In this document: positions 15,664-23,342 of the stretch, one piece after another
How the letters are laid out: every line of letters begins with the position of its first letter
How positions within the stretch are numbered: position 1 is the stretch's first letter
Assembly: GCA_015522635.1 (NCBI GenBank)
Contig: WALW01000022.1
Coordinates: 1 to 33,192, forward strand
Source: Candidatus Tiamatella incendiivivens
GTDB lineage: Archaea; Thermoproteota; Thermoprotei_A; Sulfolobales; Acidilobaceae
DNA: 33,192 nucleotides
Direction of reading: 5' to 3'
Notes under the pieces: model-generated
Told to the model about the DNA's origin: nothing
What the model saw: only the letters and a program-made list of their open reading frames with translations
The model's database searches: none
Position numbers and translations under genes: made by a program

Positions 15664-17169
15664 ATGCCTGCAATAACGGTTAAAACGAAGAGCGGTGGAG
15701 CCGCAAGCGAAAGCCCATTGGCTTCTAGGATAGGTGCTGACATACTAGGCAAGGGGGGAAACGCTGTGGATGCCGCTGTAGCTGTAAGCTATGCTATAAC
15801 AGTGGCACTTCCTCATCTAGGAGGCATTGGCGGCGATTTCTATGCAATGATAGCTGAACCTAATGGTTCGATTAGAGTGGTTAATGGTTCAGGGCCATCA
15901 CCGGCTGGACTGAAGAGAAACCTGGTAATCGGCAATGGTTACAGTAAGATGCCTGATACTGGCGGGCTAAGTATAACAATTCCAGGACTAGTAGATTCTA
16001 CTTGGCTTATGTCAAGGGAGCTTGGAACACTAGAATGGAAGGAACTAATAGATCCCTCAATAATAATGGCGTCAGGAGGCTTCCCCGCTCCCAAGACACT
16101 CGTGGACTCCGTGAATAACCTAGCAAGCACACTAGGTAAATACAAGGGAACCTGGAAGGTATACTCCTACATAACGGAGAGAGGGATGACTGTCAAATTC
16201 AAAGGACTGGCAAAGCTCCTCTCAATGATAGCAGAAGACCACAGAGTGTTCTATGAAGGAGAACCTGCAGATAAACTGGTTGAAGCCGTAAATAGCAACG
16301 AAGGAGTATTCGACCCCGAGGATCTAGCATCATATAGAGCGTATATAACCGAGCCAATAGCTATAGAATACGAGGACTGGACGGTATGGGAAATGCCTCC
16401 TAACACACAGGGAATAACAACCCTTCACATACTAAAGCTTCTAGAGGATGCTCCGACAGAAATAGAATCCTCAACAATTAATAGGCTGCTTCAAGCATAT
16501 AGAATCGCGTACTATATAAGAGACAACTACATAGGAGACCCGGATTACATGCAGTATAAACCTGTAGAACTCCTAAAAGACCCGTTTCTCAATAGAGTAG
16601 AACAAGAAGCGTCAAACTATGCGTTAGACAGAAGCGGTGACACAACATTCTTAATAACCGTAGATAGGGAGGGGAGAATAGTCCTCGGAATACAAAGCCT
16701 ATTCCACCACTTCGGTTCACTAGTCACAGAACCCCACTACCAGATCCCCCTGAACTCTAGAGCAGCCTGCTTTACACTAAAGCCAGGAGTACCCAACACT
16801 GTTGGACCGAGGAAACTACCATTACACACTCTTTCAACAGTACTAATGGAAGGGAAAGACAGGATAATAGGATTCGGGTTAAGCGCCGGCCATTATAGGC
16901 CACAGTTCCACGCACAGATAGCTAAGAGGATTATGGATGGAGGGGAAGACGCGGTTGATGCCTTGCAAGCCCCGAGGCTGGCCTGGGCACCATGGACTAA
17001 TAAGATCATAGTTGACATGGAACTAGCCTCCAAACTCCAGGGATTACAAGGCTATGAAGTAACCACTGGCAGAACAGGGGTAGGCTCTATAGTGGAAGTA
17101 TATAACGGAGATATACGCCTAGCGACAGACCGTAGAGGGGAAGGTGTACCATCCGCAGCAAGACCCTAG
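15664..17169 (+). CDS. Gamma-glutamyltransferase-like Ntn hydrolase
   Basis: The 501-aa protein belongs to the GGT superfamily of self-cleaving N-terminal-nucleophile hydrolases. The large-subunit part has ASESPLASRIGADILGKGGN followed by AVDAAVAVSYAITVALPHLGGIGG. The small subunit would begin at the first Thr of GDTTFLITVDREGRIV (Thr327), the position of the nucleophile in the T-T-H motif of classical GGT; the His is replaced by Phe. The usual SLF-x-x-FGS element is present as SLFHHFGSLV, and the late Gly-rich GLSAGHY replaces the oxyanion GG. No signal peptide is present, so it should act in the cytoplasm. Archaea of this type generally lack glutathione, so the substrate is likely another gamma-glutamyl or acyl amide. 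ATG at 15664 follows GGAGTTGAGGTAAG. Its stop overlaps the convergent gene by 4 nt. Confidence 0.82.
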   Translation: MPAITVKTKSGGAASESPLASRIGADILGKGGNAVDAAVAVSYAITVALPHLGGIGGDFYAMIAEPNGSIRVVNGSGPSPAGLKRNLVIGNGYSKMPDTGGLSITIPGLVDSTWLMSRELGTLEWKELIDPSIIMASGGFPAPKTLVDSVNNLASTLGKYKGTWKVYSYITERGMTVKFKGLAKLLSMIAEDHRVFYEGEPADKLVEAVNSNEGVFDPEDLASYRAYITEPIAIEYEDWTVWEMPPNTQGITTLHILKLLEDAPTEIESSTINRLLQAYRIAYYIRDNYIGDPDYMQYKPVELLKDPFLNRVEQEASNYALDRSGDTTFLITVDREGRIVLGIQSLFHHFGSLVTEPHYQIPLNSRAACFTLKPGVPNTVGPRKLPLHTLSTVLMEGKDRIIGFGLSAGHYRPQFHAQIAKRIMDGGEDAVDALQAPRLAWAPWTNKIIVDMELASKLQGLQGYEVTTGRTGVGSIVEVYNGDIRLATDRRGEGVPSAARP

Positions 17170-17720
17170 TTCCTCCTTCTGATCTCTCTAAACCCTATGG
17201 AAAGGCATTTCGGGTTAAGATTGAACGCTGGAGTCGTACTCATATACTCGGCATAACTCTCTCCGTATTTGGAGAGGCATTCAGGCTCCTCGACAAACAG
17301 GACGAATAGCAGTGCACCTACAACGGCCCACCCCGACCCTAGAAATGCTATCGGTGAACCGGCGAGCAATGCCAGGGATACAGGCATGAAGACCAGACCC
17401 AGGTGCTGAGGGTGCCTCATACAGGAATAGATACCTATCTTTACCAGCCTATCAGGCCAGAAGGATTCGCTTGTAGAATGAGCGTAGAGCCTTAGAGTTC
17501 TACCCCCAATACTCGAGAGGAGAATTGAATAAACGAAAACCACGGCACCCAGAGCTCTGAAAACCCATAGAGAATAACCGCTTAGAAGCCGCCAGTAGCC
17601 CGTGCTGTAATAGTAGGGTGGAACAAGGGTAATTATCCATATAATAGGCCAATAAACGAACTTCCAGGCCTGCCTCAACACCTCACACCCCTCCATATAT
17701 GTTTGTTCAAAGCAACCCAT
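17166..17720 (-). CDS. ICMT/PEMT-like membrane methyltransferase
   Basis: The 184-aa protein has about four to five membrane helices. The C-terminal block is typical of the isoprenylcysteine carboxyl methyltransferase and phospholipid methyltransferase superfamily: KIGIYSCMRHPQHLGLVF (R-H-P plus the SAM-binding turn), a hydrophobic helix, and FVEEPECLSKYGESYAEYM with the conserved Glu pair and Y-x-x-Y. It would use SAM at the membrane to methylate a lipid or membrane substrate; the target is unknown. Start choice is uncertain between GTG 17726 and ATG 17720 (GGATGAGTG just upstream). Both lie inside the 3' end of the upstream epimerase gene, so translation is probably coupled. Confidence 0.75.
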   Translation of the reverse strand: MGCFEQTYMEGCEVLRQAWKFVYWPIIWIITLVPPYYYSTGYWRLLSGYSLWVFRALGAVVFVYSILLSSIGGRTLRLYAHSTSESFWPDRLVKIGIYSCMRHPQHLGLVFMPVSLALLAGSPIAFLGSGWAVVGALLFVLFVEEPECLSKYGESYAEYMSTTPAFNLNPKCLSIGFREIRRRN

Positions 17721-18669
17721 TATCACTCATCCAACTCGTGACGAGAGGTAAACCCTCGAACAAATCAACCCTAGGCCTCCAACCCAGCCTAGAGAGCATA
17801 TCAATAGGAACATCACTAGGGGCGAGCTCAACATACCTCAAAGCCCCAACAAACCTTGACCCCATCGAGAGGATCCATTTGGGAACTGTAATCATTTCAC
17901 CAGAATCAGAGCCCCTCGCAGCCCTCAACAAAGCCTTCGCAAACTCCTCAGCACTATAAATCCTAGGACCCCTAACATTATACACACCCACACCACCAGA
18001 CTCATATAAATGGACGATAGCACTAGCAACATCCTCAGCTGAAACAAGGCCCAGAGGGAGATCCCTCCTACCCAGAACTAATCCAACCCCGTGCCTCGCT
18101 AGTCTAAGAAGCCTTGGAATATCAGGGTTACGAGTATACCTACCATACATCCATACAGGGCGGACAGTAACCCACCGCCATCCGCGTTCACGGGATCTCT
18201 CCATGACAACCTTCTCAGCCTCACACTTACTCCTCTCATACCACGTCCTAGGCCTACACACTGCACCCTCCGAAGCATTCACCCTCAACGTATCACCTAG
18301 GGCTAGGATAGCACTAACGAAGACAAAGACGCCTAAACCCTTAAGGGAATCTAATAGATTAACAGTACCCCCATAGTTGATACTCATCTCACGCCTACCA
18401 CGGCCGAGGACAGCCGCAGTATGAACAACAACATCAAAATCCAGGCCACTCAAAATATCCCTCAATCGATCCCGGTCAATAACAGAAGCCTCCACAATCT
18501 CCGCATCCTTCAATACCTTCCTAGCCCAGGGCCTCCTGGACAGAGAGCCGGGATTAACCAGGGAAACTACCTCCCACCCCATAGAGAGGAAGCGCTCAAC
18601 AACATGTAAACCCAGCATACCGCTAGCTCCGGTAATAAGAACTTTGCCTATGCTCAAGGACGTTATCAC
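17707..18669 (-). CDS. NAD-dependent epimerase/dehydratase (extended SDR)
   Basis: The 320-aa extended SDR has the nucleotide-binding loop KVLITGASGMLGLHVVERF, HTAAVLG after strand 4, and the catalytic Tyr-Lys pair in TWYERSKCEAEKVV. VRPVWMYG then matches the usual substrate-binding region. Such proteins act on nucleotide sugars, flavonoid-type or steroid-type substrates. The C-terminal half here, with the SAEDVASAIVHLYESG motif, fits a nucleotide-sugar or general 3-beta-HSD-like enzyme. Start is GTG at 18669, within about 30 nt of an AT-rich TTAATAT element near 18690-18700, so the mRNA may be nearly leaderless. The downstream methyltransferase overlaps its 3' end. Confidence 0.82.
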   Translation of the reverse strand: MITSLSIGKVLITGASGMLGLHVVERFLSMGWEVVSLVNPGSLSRRPWARKVLKDAEIVEASVIDRDRLRDILSGLDFDVVVHTAAVLGRGRREMSINYGGTVNLLDSLKGLGVFVFVSAILALGDTLRVNASEGAVCRPRTWYERSKCEAEKVVMERSRERGWRWVTVRPVWMYGRYTRNPDIPRLLRLARHGVGLVLGRRDLPLGLVSAEDVASAIVHLYESGGVGVYNVRGPRIYSAEEFAKALLRAARGSDSGEMITVPKWILSMGSRFVGALRYVELAPSDVPIDMLSRLGWRPRVDLFEGLPLVTSWMSDNGLL

Positions 18670-18825
18670 ACGGATAAAGAGAAATCTGGTTTGAGATATT
18701 AATCTTTTTGAATAGGTTATGTGTAGGTATTATTTTCTCTAATAGTGCACCTACTTATAATAATTATAATTCTCAAGCCTTATCCTAGAAGATAATAACC
18801 ATGTTATCCGTTTATTGGTCAAGGA

Positions 18826-19794
18826 TTATTGTATTTCATTGTTTGGTATATAGGCTCCACAGAATTTACAGTACCCATTTTCTAGGCATCTGCCACAGAC
18901 CGGACATGCTTTACTTGAATCCTCACACTTCTTCGGTGGTTCAATATTGTTTTCGATCATCAGCCACCCAAGATAGAGTTGTACGGGATCGCTAGGCTTG
19001 TACTCTAATTTCTTCTCAACAAGCTTCCCTTTAACATGTTTTATACTCTTCATAGTAATCTCTTCTAAATACTTTTGAGATCCGCTTCCAAGAGTTACGG
19101 GTGTTTTCTCTCGAAGGGCTATGTCTACTAGGCCTCTCTCATAGAGTGTTCTTCTTAACAATAGCTTACCCATACGTCTACCCCTATCTAGGAGACAGTG
19201 TATAGGGGCTTCCAAGGCAACTCTTTTCGCGGCATTAGAATATAGTGGAGCGATAACGTTTAGGCCTATTTGATCTCCAACCCAGATGGTTGGCATCCAT
19301 GCTTTAATTACCATCCTTTTAATCCACTTTTTCAGTTCATAATCCGTCTTTGGAAATAAGAAGCTATACCCTAGAAAAAGCTCATCTCCTCCATCTCCTG
19401 ATAGGATGCAATTACATCCATCTTCTAATGCACGAGTTAAGGCCAAGTAATGGGAAGCATCAGCTGATACTTCGACGGGGTTGATTGTGACAAGTTTTCC
19501 AATAACCCACTTGACAGCTTCAATATAATCTTCTATGGATGGTTTCAATACTATATGTTTGTATACCCCTAGTTTCACAGCGGATTTAACCGCGTATTCG
19601 AGGTCCAGTGATCCGGGTAATGCTACTGTGTAGGCCGTTACGTTACTTAGATTAGCGTGGCTTGAGATAACATATGTTGTGTCGATGCCACCGCTTAGCA
19701 GGCTACAGTCACAGTCTTTCACGAGTTTCGAGGCTGACTCGTTTAAATATCTCCTAAGCCTCATACACTCGGGTTTTTCCACTCCAAGAACCAT
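18826..19794 (-). CDS. AsnB-like PP-loop synthetase without glutaminase domain, Cys-rich tail
   Basis: The 322-aa protein is the synthetase half of an asparagine-synthase-family enzyme. The PP-loop is SLLSGGIDTTYV (usual SGGLDSS), and the family signature CILSGDGGDELFLGYSFLFP follows around residues 130-150. There is no N-terminal class II glutaminase domain (no Cys2), so ammonia must come from another protein or from solution. After about residue 290 the protein ends in CPVCGRCLENGYCKFCGAYI, two C-x-x-C pairs that look like a zinc ribbon, as often seen in tRNA-thiolating PP-loop enzymes. The product could be an amide or a modified tRNA; free asparagine synthesis is only one option. It follows the DPH6-like gene by 40 nt (GGTGG ahead of the ATG), so both are one operon divergent from the cobalamin genes. 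Confidence 0.72.
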   Translation of the reverse strand: MVLGVEKPECMRLRRYLNESASKLVKDCDCSLLSGGIDTTYVISSHANLSNVTAYTVALPGSLDLEYAVKSAVKLGVYKHIVLKPSIEDYIEAVKWVIGKLVTINPVEVSADASHYLALTRALEDGCNCILSGDGGDELFLGYSFLFPKTDYELKKWIKRMVIKAWMPTIWVGDQIGLNVIAPLYSNAAKRVALEAPIHCLLDRGRRMGKLLLRRTLYERGLVDIALREKTPVTLGSGSQKYLEEITMKSIKHVKGKLVEKKLEYKPSDPVQLYLGWLMIENNIEPPKKCEDSSKACPVCGRCLENGYCKFCGAYIPNNEIQ

Positions 19795-19834
19795 GGTAGG
19801 CCACCGGGCAATCTGTTACTGATTGATTATTTGT

Positions 19835-20494
19835 TTACGTTGTTATTTGGAATATCCCATACGATCCATATTTATCCCTTTCAACGATTCGTCTTGGCCT
19901 GTATTCTAGGGGAGGAGTTTTCATAAGCGGTGATTTGTTGACTAGCGTATGGTATTCACCGTATTCCCCTATGGGGTCTGAGTTATATGCTTTCAGTATC
20001 CTATGGATATAACCCCAATTCCCTTGATGTATCCTCGTTCCGATAAGGGATTTAGGTAGTAATGGTATTGTTGCAATAATTGTGAATTCAATATCGTTCA
20101 TTATCAACTCCTCGTATAGTTTTGCAGTATCTTCTCCGAATAGAGGTTCGACCAGTTCTACACCACTTAGCTCGCTGACTCTTTTATGCCATTTAAGGTG
20201 CTCCTCTAATAGAACGTCCCCAGCTATTAGAGCTTCTACACCATGTATCTTTCTAATGGCTTCAGCCAGAGATTCCTGCTCCTTCCCCTTCTTAAGAGCA
20301 ATCCTTCTAATAGGGATACCCATAGCCAAGGCTATCTTCTCAACAATATGATAGTTTTCCAGGTGTGGGTTCGGGTATGGGAAGGTTGGAACTATGAACA
20401 TTAAGTGTGTCACCTTGTAGCCATCGCGGATCGCTCTCAGTATAGACAGTGTAGAATCTTTTCCGCCACTGAACAAAGCTACTGCCTTCTTCAA
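19835..20494 (-). CDS. DPH6-like ATP-dependent ammonia ligase, paralogue 1
   Basis: This 219-aa ATP-pyrophosphatase belongs to the DPH6/ATP_bind_4 family (diphthine-ammonia ligase). Motifs are the N-terminal PP-loop AVALFSGGKDSTLSILRA, IAGDVLLEEHLKWHKRV, VEPLFGEDTAKLYEELI, and the C-terminal GEYGEYHTLVNKSPLMK signature. DPH6 amidates diphthine on elongation factor 2, completing diphthamide. Another copy at 27179-27835 is very similar, so one of them probably has a different amidation substrate. The start is TTG at 20494, with GGTG 8 nt upstream; the same start layout is conserved in the paralogue. It leads an operon with the AsnB-like gene and is divergent from cobT over a gap with a perfect palindrome. 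Confidence 0.82.
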   Translation of the reverse strand: MKKAVALFSGGKDSTLSILRAIRDGYKVTHLMFIVPTFPYPNPHLENYHIVEKIALAMGIPIRRIALKKGKEQESLAEAIRKIHGVEALIAGDVLLEEHLKWHKRVSELSGVELVEPLFGEDTAKLYEELIMNDIEFTIIATIPLLPKSLIGTRIHQGNWGYIHRILKAYNSDPIGEYGEYHTLVNKSPLMKTPPLEYRPRRIVERDKYGSYGIFQITT

Positions 20495-20512
20495 AGCGGT
20501 ACACCATATCAG

Positions 20513-20531
20513 TACTGTATTTATTACAGTA
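20513..20531. promoter_or_regulatory. Palindromic operator candidate shared by DPH6-like and cobT operons
   Basis: The arms TACTGTA (20513-20519) and TACAGTA (20525-20531) are perfect reverse complements around TTTAT. The site occupies the middle of the 74-bp divergent promoter region. On the minus strand AATAAAT (about 20519-20526) lies about 28 nt before the DPH6-like TTG. On the plus strand TATGTTAAA (about 20530-20538) lies about 35 nt before the cobT ATG. A factor bound here would cover both TATA regions and could control both operons together, perhaps in response to corrinoid. The regulator is unknown. Confidence 0.55.
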
Positions 20532-20568
20532 TGTTAAACCACTATTAATTGGATACGGTGTCCAACAA

Positions 20569-21675
20569 ATGCCGTTGAAAACACTATTCAACACTAAACT
20601 GTACCGGCAATTTGCGTTAGCTAATCACAGTAAGGAACCTCATATCTATATAGTAATAGGGTCAACCAAAACCAGTACAATACCAGGAATAAGTATAGCG
20701 GGAGCGACCGCCGAGCTAACTCTCACAACACCATGCCTAGATATAGAATACTTGGTTACAGGGAAACCGTTATCTATGGATATATTACCCGTAACACCAA
20801 CCGGCATTCCCACACCGGCACTCGTGACAAGAGGGGTTCTAAATAAAGCGAAAATACCGGTTACAATCATTGATGCAGGAAGTTATCTTACTCCCAGGAT
20901 TCCACATGTGACACTGCCTTCAAAGCATATAGGCGGTAGAATAGATAAAGAAACTGCTCTTCCAGAGGGATATGCCGAGAAAATCTATAGGGAAGCACGA
21001 GTGTTTGGGCATAGTATAACAGGGGTAAACAATTTACTTGTACTAGCAGAGAGCATTCCAGGCGGTACAACAACAGCTCTCGGGGTATTGATAGGCCTAG
21101 GATACGAGGCCTACGGTAAAGTTTCCAGTTCTGGGCCTGAGAATCCTCATAAGCTAAAGAAGAGTATTGTAAGTAAGGCCTATGATAGATGCATTAAAAA
21201 GAACAGTTGTAGTGACCCGTTCAGAGTAGTTGAGGAGATGGGTGACCCTGTTCATATAGCATTAGCAGGGTTAGCCGCGGGAGTATTAGATGCGGGTGGA
21301 AGCCTAGTCTTATCCGGTGGCACACAGATGGCTAGCGTCCTAGCACTATTGAAACTATCGAGAGGAATAGATGTCGGGAGTGACCAGCTCATCCTAGTAA
21401 CAACTAAGTGGCTTATAGAGGATCCTTCTAGCGATTATCCCGGTCTTGTAAGGAGCGTCGATCCGAATGTTCCAGTATTATACTATGACTATGACTTCAG
21501 GGACTCTCCGTATGATGGATTGAAATCATATGAGAAGGGGTTTGTCAAGGAAGGCGTGGGAATAGGTGGTTCCGGCTATATCGCATTTGCAATCAGAGGA
21601 TTGAACGATAATGCCATCCTATCGGGAGTATATGAAGAGTATGAGAGGGTAGCGAGGGAGGCAGGTCTACTATGA
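20569..21675 (+). CDS. cobT: CobT-type base phosphoribosyltransferase
   Basis: The 368-aa protein fits the archaeal CobT family (TIGR00303-like). It transfers phosphoribose from nicotinate mononucleotide to the lower-ligand base (5,6-dimethylbenzimidazole or another base) to give alpha-ribazole phosphate. Recognisable parts are the AESIPGGTTTALGVLIGLGY motif in the middle, LDAGGSLVLSGGTQMASVLAL, and the C-terminal FVKEGVGIGGSGYIAF, in which the Glu matches the catalytic base region. The archaeal lower base cannot be inferred. The ATG at 20569 has GGTG 9 nt upstream. It is the first gene of the cobalamin operon and its stop overlaps the start of cbiS (ATGA). Confidence 0.88.
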   Translation: MPLKTLFNTKLYRQFALANHSKEPHIYIVIGSTKTSTIPGISIAGATAELTLTTPCLDIEYLVTGKPLSMDILPVTPTGIPTPALVTRGVLNKAKIPVTIIDAGSYLTPRIPHVTLPSKHIGGRIDKETALPEGYAEKIYREARVFGHSITGVNNLLVLAESIPGGTTTALGVLIGLGYEAYGKVSSSGPENPHKLKKSIVSKAYDRCIKKNSCSDPFRVVEEMGDPVHIALAGLAAGVLDAGGSLVLSGGTQMASVLALLKLSRGIDVGSDQLILVTTKWLIEDPSSDYPGLVRSVDPNVPVLYYDYDFRDSPYDGLKSYEKGFVKEGVGIGGSGYIAFAIRGLNDNAILSGVYEEYERVAREAGLL

Positions 21676-22787
21676 ATTCTACCCCACAGGTATATGTAAA
21701 GGATGGTATTATAGGAGTAAGGCTAAACGGGAGATACAAATCTATAGGGAATACTATTCACATGGGCGGATATCATCATATAACTGGAATAATTTTCAAA
21801 CAAGTCAACGAGTGTGGAGAGGAGTGTCTTAGTGAAAAATATGCTAGTGAAATAATTAGGAATGAAGGCTTAGATCCCAGAGAGACAGCGCTCTTCTTAA
21901 CAGCAGCTGAATTACCTAAATGGTCAAGTGTAAATCGAACCAGCCTGTATGAAGGTTTCCTATTAACTATTGTAACGGCCGGGTTTAAGCCTATGGCTTG
22001 TGTGGGTGGTAATGAGGGCGACAGTAATGCTGGAACGATTAACATAGCAGTTGTGATCGATGAATGTTTAAGTGACGTCGCTGCCATCGAACTTGTTTCT
22101 ATGGCATCATCAGCTAAAACAGCGGCAATAGGAGACTTACTACTAGGATGCGGTGCTGGAATGGGAAGGGCCTACGCTACAGGGACAGACGCTATTCTGG
22201 TAGCTTACCGTGATTGCATTGGGGAAAGATTCGCAGGTCCTCTTACAAATATTGGTAAGGCTGTCTTCGCTCAAATATACAATAATATCCACAGAATTGC
22301 CGCGAATATCAGCTTTGAGAAGAGATTCCAGCATATAACAGGGCTCACAATAGGAGAGTTGCTTGATATAGGAGTAGAATTCTATAATAAAGCCCCTGTT
22401 CCAGGTGTAAGCGTTGAAGAAGCTAGAGATGTTTTAGAGAGAATAATATTGGAAGCGCTCAGGGATCCCAATGTATGGGAGCTAATAATGGCGTCACGAA
22501 GCCTAGATGATTATGGTTTGGCAGGATCTATTCCTTACTTGTCCAGGAAGGATTACTTGGCTGACTATAAGGGGATAGTCGCCGATGAGCTCCTGGGGAT
22601 AACATTATCAATGTATCTGAACGGGTGGAAGGGGTTATTTGCATACTACTGGATTGATAGAATCAAAGATAAGGATAAGCTACCAGGGTCTCTACCAATG
22701 TTTATGGATGATATTATAGGTGCTCTTTTAGGCGGGTCTCTGAGCAAGTTATATGATCACTACCTTACAAGGGGCAAAGGGTCTTGA
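21672..22787 (+). CDS. cbiS: CbiS: adenosylcobinamide amidohydrolase (CbiZ) fused to alpha-ribazole phosphatase (CobZ)
   Basis: The 371-aa protein is much longer than CbiZ alone (about 220-250 aa). Residues 1-225 are CbiZ-like, with ACVGGNEGDSNAGTINIAVV and SSAKTAAIGDLLLGCG, and would remove aminopropanol from adenosylcobinamide to give adenosylcobyric acid. Residues about 240-371 resemble CobZ, the PgpA-related phosphatase: IVADELLGITLSMYLNGWKG, then a DRIKDKDKLPGSL segment and the acidic MFMDDIIGALLGG. The acidic pairs DE and DD and the DR-K motif match the PgpA-type metal-binding pattern. A bifunctional CbiS of this design was characterised in Methanopyrus kandleri. The start ATG overlaps the cobT stop by four bases. 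The fusion supplies the phosphatase otherwise missing from the cluster. Confidence 0.85.
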   Translation: MNSTPQVYVKDGIIGVRLNGRYKSIGNTIHMGGYHHITGIIFKQVNECGEECLSEKYASEIIRNEGLDPRETALFLTAAELPKWSSVNRTSLYEGFLLTIVTAGFKPMACVGGNEGDSNAGTINIAVVIDECLSDVAAIELVSMASSAKTAAIGDLLLGCGAGMGRAYATGTDAILVAYRDCIGERFAGPLTNIGKAVFAQIYNNIHRIAANISFEKRFQHITGLTIGELLDIGVEFYNKAPVPGVSVEEARDVLERIILEALRDPNVWELIMASRSLDDYGLAGSIPYLSRKDYLADYKGIVADELLGITLSMYLNGWKGLFAYYWIDRIKDKDKLPGSLPMFMDDIIGALLGGSLSKLYDHYLTRGKGS

Positions 22788-22800
22788 GGTTTGATGGATT

Positions 22801-23340
22801 TTGCCTTTAAACGTACTAATAATGGCTGGCGGGGAGTCCAGCAGGCTTGGAGGTTTCTATAAACCACTGATGAAGACGTGTAATGGAAGGAGTATATTAG
22901 ATAAGCTTGTGGAGGTTGGAAGAGAAGCTACTGGAGGAAATGTATTTGTAGCTATATCAATGCCGAATACTATTGCGCTTGGAAAGATAAATGCAGATAT
23001 GTTCATAGTAACCGGGGGGAGGGGATTCTGCTTTGACCTCAGTGACGCACTTTCAAGAGTAGATTTCCCTATCCTCGTTATCCCAGGCGACTTACCGTTG
23101 TTAACTGCTAGGGTGATACGGGAATTCTTATCCGAAGCAATGGCTAAACCATGGGATGTAGTTTCGCTAGAAATACCATACGGTTGTAATGGTTTAGAAG
23201 GTAAAGAGGGTTTCACAGGTATAGGATTATTTAAAAAAGATAATTTCTCGAGTTACGGATCAATAGAAATGTGCAGTTATCCCGATCTTCTCGATGTTGA
23301 CAGTTTTTCAGATTATAAGAAAGTACTGGGGGAATGCTAA
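22801..23340 (+). CDS. cobY: GTP:adenosylcobinamide-phosphate guanylyltransferase
   Basis: CobY is the archaeal replacement for the bacterial CobU transferase activity: it puts GMP on adenosylcobinamide phosphate to form AdoCbi-GDP. The 179-aa protein has the nucleotidyltransferase signature LIMAGGESSRLGGFYKPLMK at the N-terminus, VIPGDLPLLTARVI with the metal-binding Asp, and a family-typical short length. There is no kinase domain, which is normal for archaea that make AdoCbi-P through CbiB. Start is TTG at 22801; GAGGTTTGAT lies upstream, and a nearby ATG is out of frame. The gene sits 13 nt after cbiS, and its stop is 2 nt before the preferred cobD start. Confidence 0.87.
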   Translation: MPLNVLIMAGGESSRLGGFYKPLMKTCNGRSILDKLVEVGREATGGNVFVAISMPNTIALGKINADMFIVTGGRGFCFDLSDALSRVDFPILVIPGDLPLLTARVIREFLSEAMAKPWDVVSLEIPYGCNGLEGKEGFTGIGLFKKDNFSSYGSIEMCSYPDLLDVDSFSDYKKVLGEC

Positions 23341-23342
23341 TT

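Noticed and set aside
20495-20568. Cobalamin riboswitch ahead of cobT
   Set aside because: The gap is only 74 bp and shows no B12-box-like sequence or long structured leader; the palindrome is a simpler candidate control site.
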